Assembly (NCBI GenBank): GCA_034440355.1
Contig: JAWXBY010000057.1
Span: 1 to 5,997 of the forward strand
From: SZUA-430 sp034440355
Lineage (GTDB): Bacteria; Pseudomonadota; Alphaproteobacteria; Micropepsales; Micropepsaceae
DNA: 5,997 nt
Direction of reading: 5' to 3'
Numbering within the stretch: position 1 is the stretch's first letter; each line of letters opens with the position of its first letter. Under the pieces are notes generated by a model, which worked only from the letters and a program-made list of their open reading frames with translations, was not told where the DNA came from and did not search any database. This document shows, one piece after another, positions 4,012 to 5,997 of the stretch. The position numbers were made by a program, and so were the translations under genes.

Positions 4012-5970
4012 CTATGCGGCGGCGGCGGCGGCGGCGGAGACGGCCGCTTCTCCTAAGGCCGTGAGGGCAAGCATGCCTTTGCCAGTTGGCGCTACCAGCA
4101 CGTCCGGCAACCAGCCGGTCCCTTCGAGCGCCTGAGCTGCGGCGGCGGCGAGTTCGGGCTTCTTCATCCGCGAGAAGGCCGCGAGCATGGCCGTCTTCTC
4201 AGAAGGAGGAAGCCTTTCTATACGCGGTGCTGTCTGAAGCGCCTCAAGCGCCACCGCCTTCGGCGCCTGGAGCCAGAACGCGAGATCGGGCCGCCACGAC
4301 CGTGTCATGTCGAGATCGAGCGCGGCGGCGAGGGTGTCGGCAACCTCCTGAAGTCTCCGGTCCGCCGGCGCGACGCCCGCATGCGAGAAATCGAGCGTTT
4401 CCGCGACGAGCACCGCGAGGGCGTCGAGCAGTGCGTCGATCGGTAGAGAGAGACACATCTCAAGGCCGCCACGGGGAGCGGAGACTTGGGCCGCCCATGC
4501 ATCACGCGCGTCGCTCACAGCCTCCGCGTCGTCAACGCCCGCCGGTCGGCTGCTGATGGCGATCCCTGGCGCCTCGCCGCGACGTCCACCGCTCAGTGCA
4601 TGGACAAGCACGGCCAGCGCCGTATGCGGGCTCTCCGCCAACCTGGCCCTGAGCGCTCGCGTTCGCGTGCGTGTGAGCTCAAGAACGAGCCCCTTGGTCA
4701 GGCGCGGTCCGTCTTCGCATGTTTCAGTTGGACGTGACGCCGACGAAGCCTCCTCGGCGCCACCTTGGTCGTCGTTTGGACGGTACGCGCCCCGTCGTAG
4801 TTTCTCGATCGCCTTCAGATCTCCACGTTTGATCACGCCGCACTGGATGTTGGCGGCGCCGTCGTGATCAATCGAGATGACGACGCCCGCGTGTGGCTTG
4901 AGCGTCGGGTCCCAGTCCTCGTTCGCGGCCACGAGACGATCGAGGTCGTCCTGAAACGCATCGCGCTCGGCATATCCCGGATCATCATCGTCAGTTGTGG
5001 TGTTCAAGCTTTCGTCAAGGATCGCGATCTCACGTTGGAGGCGGTCATGTTCGGCCGCTTCCGCAACGGTCATCGGTCGGCGGATCGGCCGAAGTCGCTC
5101 ATTGGCCGTACCATCGACTCGACCATAGCCGAGCGTGATCTCCGCCCAGCCCCACCCGTCCGCGATGGCGTCTTCGCGGAGCGTCTCAGCCTTCGCATGG
5201 GCAAGTCCCCGCACGGTCTCTGCGTCGAGGAACACTGCCGCCTCGTCGAAGAGATCGCTCACCACATGACCGCCGGCTTCCCGATAGGCGTCGACACCGA
5301 CGAACCGCGCGAGCCGGTCATGCGCCGGCATGCGGCCTTGGGTCAGCGCTCCGCGCACGCTCGCCGCGTTGACGATGGGCTTGGCCATCTGTTTGAAGAC
5401 GATCTCCTGCTGCGCGTGATCGTCGGTGAGACAGAAGGCGCGTGCGGCATCGAGCCCGATCTCGCCCTTGCGGTAGGCCGCCTTGATCTTCAGCGAGAGC
5501 CGCGCGAGCGCCAGGCGTTGTTCGACCCGCCGCGTTCCTGTGCCGAAACGCCGGGCGACATCTTCAATGCTGGCGCCGGCGGCGACCAGCGCCGCGAACG
5601 CCTCGACCTCGTCCATGACGTTCATGGCGACGCGCTGGACGTTCTCCGCAAGACTGGCTTCGCTCGCCGCTGCTTCCTTCACCAGCGTGCACGGAGCCGC
5701 GAAATCCCGCGCGAGCCGGCCTTCCTTGGCCAGCAGCTTCAGCGCCGCCAACCGGCGACCGCCGGCGACGACGGCATAGCGGCCGTCCTCGCGGGCGACC
5801 ACGGTCAGGTTCTGCAACAGGCCGTGGGCTTCGATGGACGCCGCGAGCGCTTCGATCTCGGTGCGTTTATCGGTGCGTCGGACATTGCTCTCATGCACCG
5901 AGAGTTTGTGGATGGGAATGAAGGATGCGCGTGAGTCTGGCGCGCGGGTGTCGTGGATCTGCGTCGTCAT
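4012..5970 (-). CDS. ParB/RepB/Spo0J-family protein with long C-terminal extension
   Basis: This 652-aa protein starts at the ATG at 5968-5970, with GAGG five bases upstream. The N-terminal ParB/sulfiredoxin-like domain (about residues 16-115) shows IPIHKLSVHESNVR, then IEALAASIEAHGLLQNLTV, GRYAVVAGGRRLAALKLL (63-80) and AENVQRVAMNVMDEVEAF (108-125). The first arginine-rich box reads GGRR where canonical ParB CTPases have GERR, while the Glu-Asn of the ENxQR box is kept. A helix-turn-helix region follows (IEDVARRFGTGTRRVEQRLALARL, about 135-158). The remaining 450 or so residues include a charged, coiled-coil-prone stretch (about 300-355), an acidic linker (about 398-425) and an Ala/Leu-rich end closing in seven alanines. 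Chromosomal ParB is usually about 300 aa, so this is the large form found on alphaproteobacterial plasmids and islands. No parA gene is in the window. The role may be partition, transcriptional control, or both. Confidence 0.92.
   Translation of the reverse strand: MTTQIHDTRAPDSRASFIPIHKLSVHESNVRRTDKRTEIEALAASIEAHGLLQNLTVVAREDGRYAVVAGGRRLAALKLLAKEGRLARDFAAPCTLVKEAAASEASLAENVQRVAMNVMDEVEAFAALVAAGASIEDVARRFGTGTRRVEQRLALARLSLKIKAAYRKGEIGLDAARAFCLTDDHAQQEIVFKQMAKPIVNAASVRGALTQGRMPAHDRLARFVGVDAYREAGGHVVSDLFDEAAVFLDAETVRGLAHAKAETLREDAIADGWGWAEITLGYGRVDGTANERLRPIRRPMTVAEAAEHDRLQREIAILDESLNTTTDDDDPGYAERDAFQDDLDRLVAANEDWDPTLKPHAGVVISIDHDGAANIQCGVIKRGDLKAIEKLRRGAYRPNDDQGGAEEASSASRPTETCEDGPRLTKGLVLELTRTRTRALRARLAESPHTALAVLVHALSGGRRGEAPGIAISSRPAGVDDAEAVSDARDAWAAQVSAPRGGLEMCLSLPIDALLDALAVLVAETLDFSHAGVAPADRRLQEVADTLAAALDLDMTRSWRPDLAFWLQAPKAVALEALQTAPRIERLPPSEKTAMLAAFSRMKKPELAAAAAQALEGTGWLPDVLVAPTGKGMLALTALGEAAVSAAAAAAA
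4018..4035. repeat. (GGC)6 trinucleotide tract encoding polyalanine
   Basis: Six GGC units on the plus strand are read as six GCC alanine codons on the minus strand. With the adjacent GCA they make a run of seven alanines directly before the parB-like stop codon. Slippage would change the length by whole codons and keep the frame. Confidence 0.85.
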
Positions 5971-5975
5971 GGGAG

Positions 5976-5979
5976 CCTC
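5976..5979 (-). promoter_or_regulatory. Ribosome-binding site of the parB-like gene
   Basis: The minus strand reads GAGG, five bases before the ATG at 5970-5968. Only 18 bases lie beyond this site before the window edge, so the promoter is not visible. Confidence 0.65.
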
Positions 5980-5997
5980 GTTCCGGCATCCCGGACC

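Noticed and set aside
4018..4035. GGC tract as a phase-variation switch
   Set aside because: The units are whole codons, so slippage cannot shift the frame, and the tract lies at the very end of the protein.
4864..5934. Plus-strand open frame of 356 codons
   Set aside because: It lies entirely inside the parB-like gene on the other strand, which has clear ParB motifs. The frame has no recognisable domain and is explained by high GC content.
1..5997. CRISPR array, tRNA, rRNA, IS transposase or full parS site
   Set aside because: No regularly spaced long repeats, cloverleaf, rRNA-like stretch, transposase motifs or intact 16-bp parS palindrome were seen on reading either strand.

Overview
This GC-rich 6-kb window looks like part of an accessory element (plasmid, integrative conjugative element or genomic island) of an alphaproteobacterium. 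The evidence is the codon use, the ParB/ArdC/Toprim/SSB gene set and a FitA-type antitoxin. These families are typical of rhizobial and sphingomonad-like mobile DNA. No taxonomic marker gene is present, so the assignment is an inference from gene content.

Left part (1-1145). A plus-strand gene enters from the left edge and ends at 1019. It encodes an AAA-type ATPase with a C-terminal DUF4143 (PD-(D/E)XK-like) domain; its Walker A end lies outside the window. A 126-bp spacer follows, holding three small dyads, each around a TGCA core and about 20 bp apart. Convergent to the ATPase, on the minus strand, is an 85-codon FitA-like ribbon-helix-helix antitoxin (1146-1403). It starts at a GTG behind a good GGAGG. 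No PIN-domain toxin follows it, so it appears to be an orphan. The short AT-rich stretch upstream of it (about 1411-1448) is the likely promoter/operator.

Right part (1475-5970). All genes are on the minus strand. In transcription order they are: a 652-aa ParB-like protein (4012-5970); a strong intrinsic terminator with a UUCG loop (3975-4006); an ArdC antirestriction protein with an HExxH motif (3010-3948); a Toprim-domain primase-like protein that starts 14 nt inside the end of ardC (2142-3023); a 276-nt spacer with hairpins; and a short single-stranded DNA-binding protein (1512-1865). A perfect 15-bp hairpin sits right behind the ssb stop.

How they may work together. ParB-like proteins act in partition or regulation. 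ArdC protects incoming DNA from restriction and binds ssDNA, SSB coats single strands, and Toprim proteins act in priming or related DNA transactions. The minus-strand block therefore looks like a maintenance and early-establishment module for DNA that enters as a single strand. The ATPase and antitoxin at the left look like separate cargo joined to it. No replication initiator, relaxase, integrase, tRNA, rRNA, IS transposase or CRISPR array is visible.
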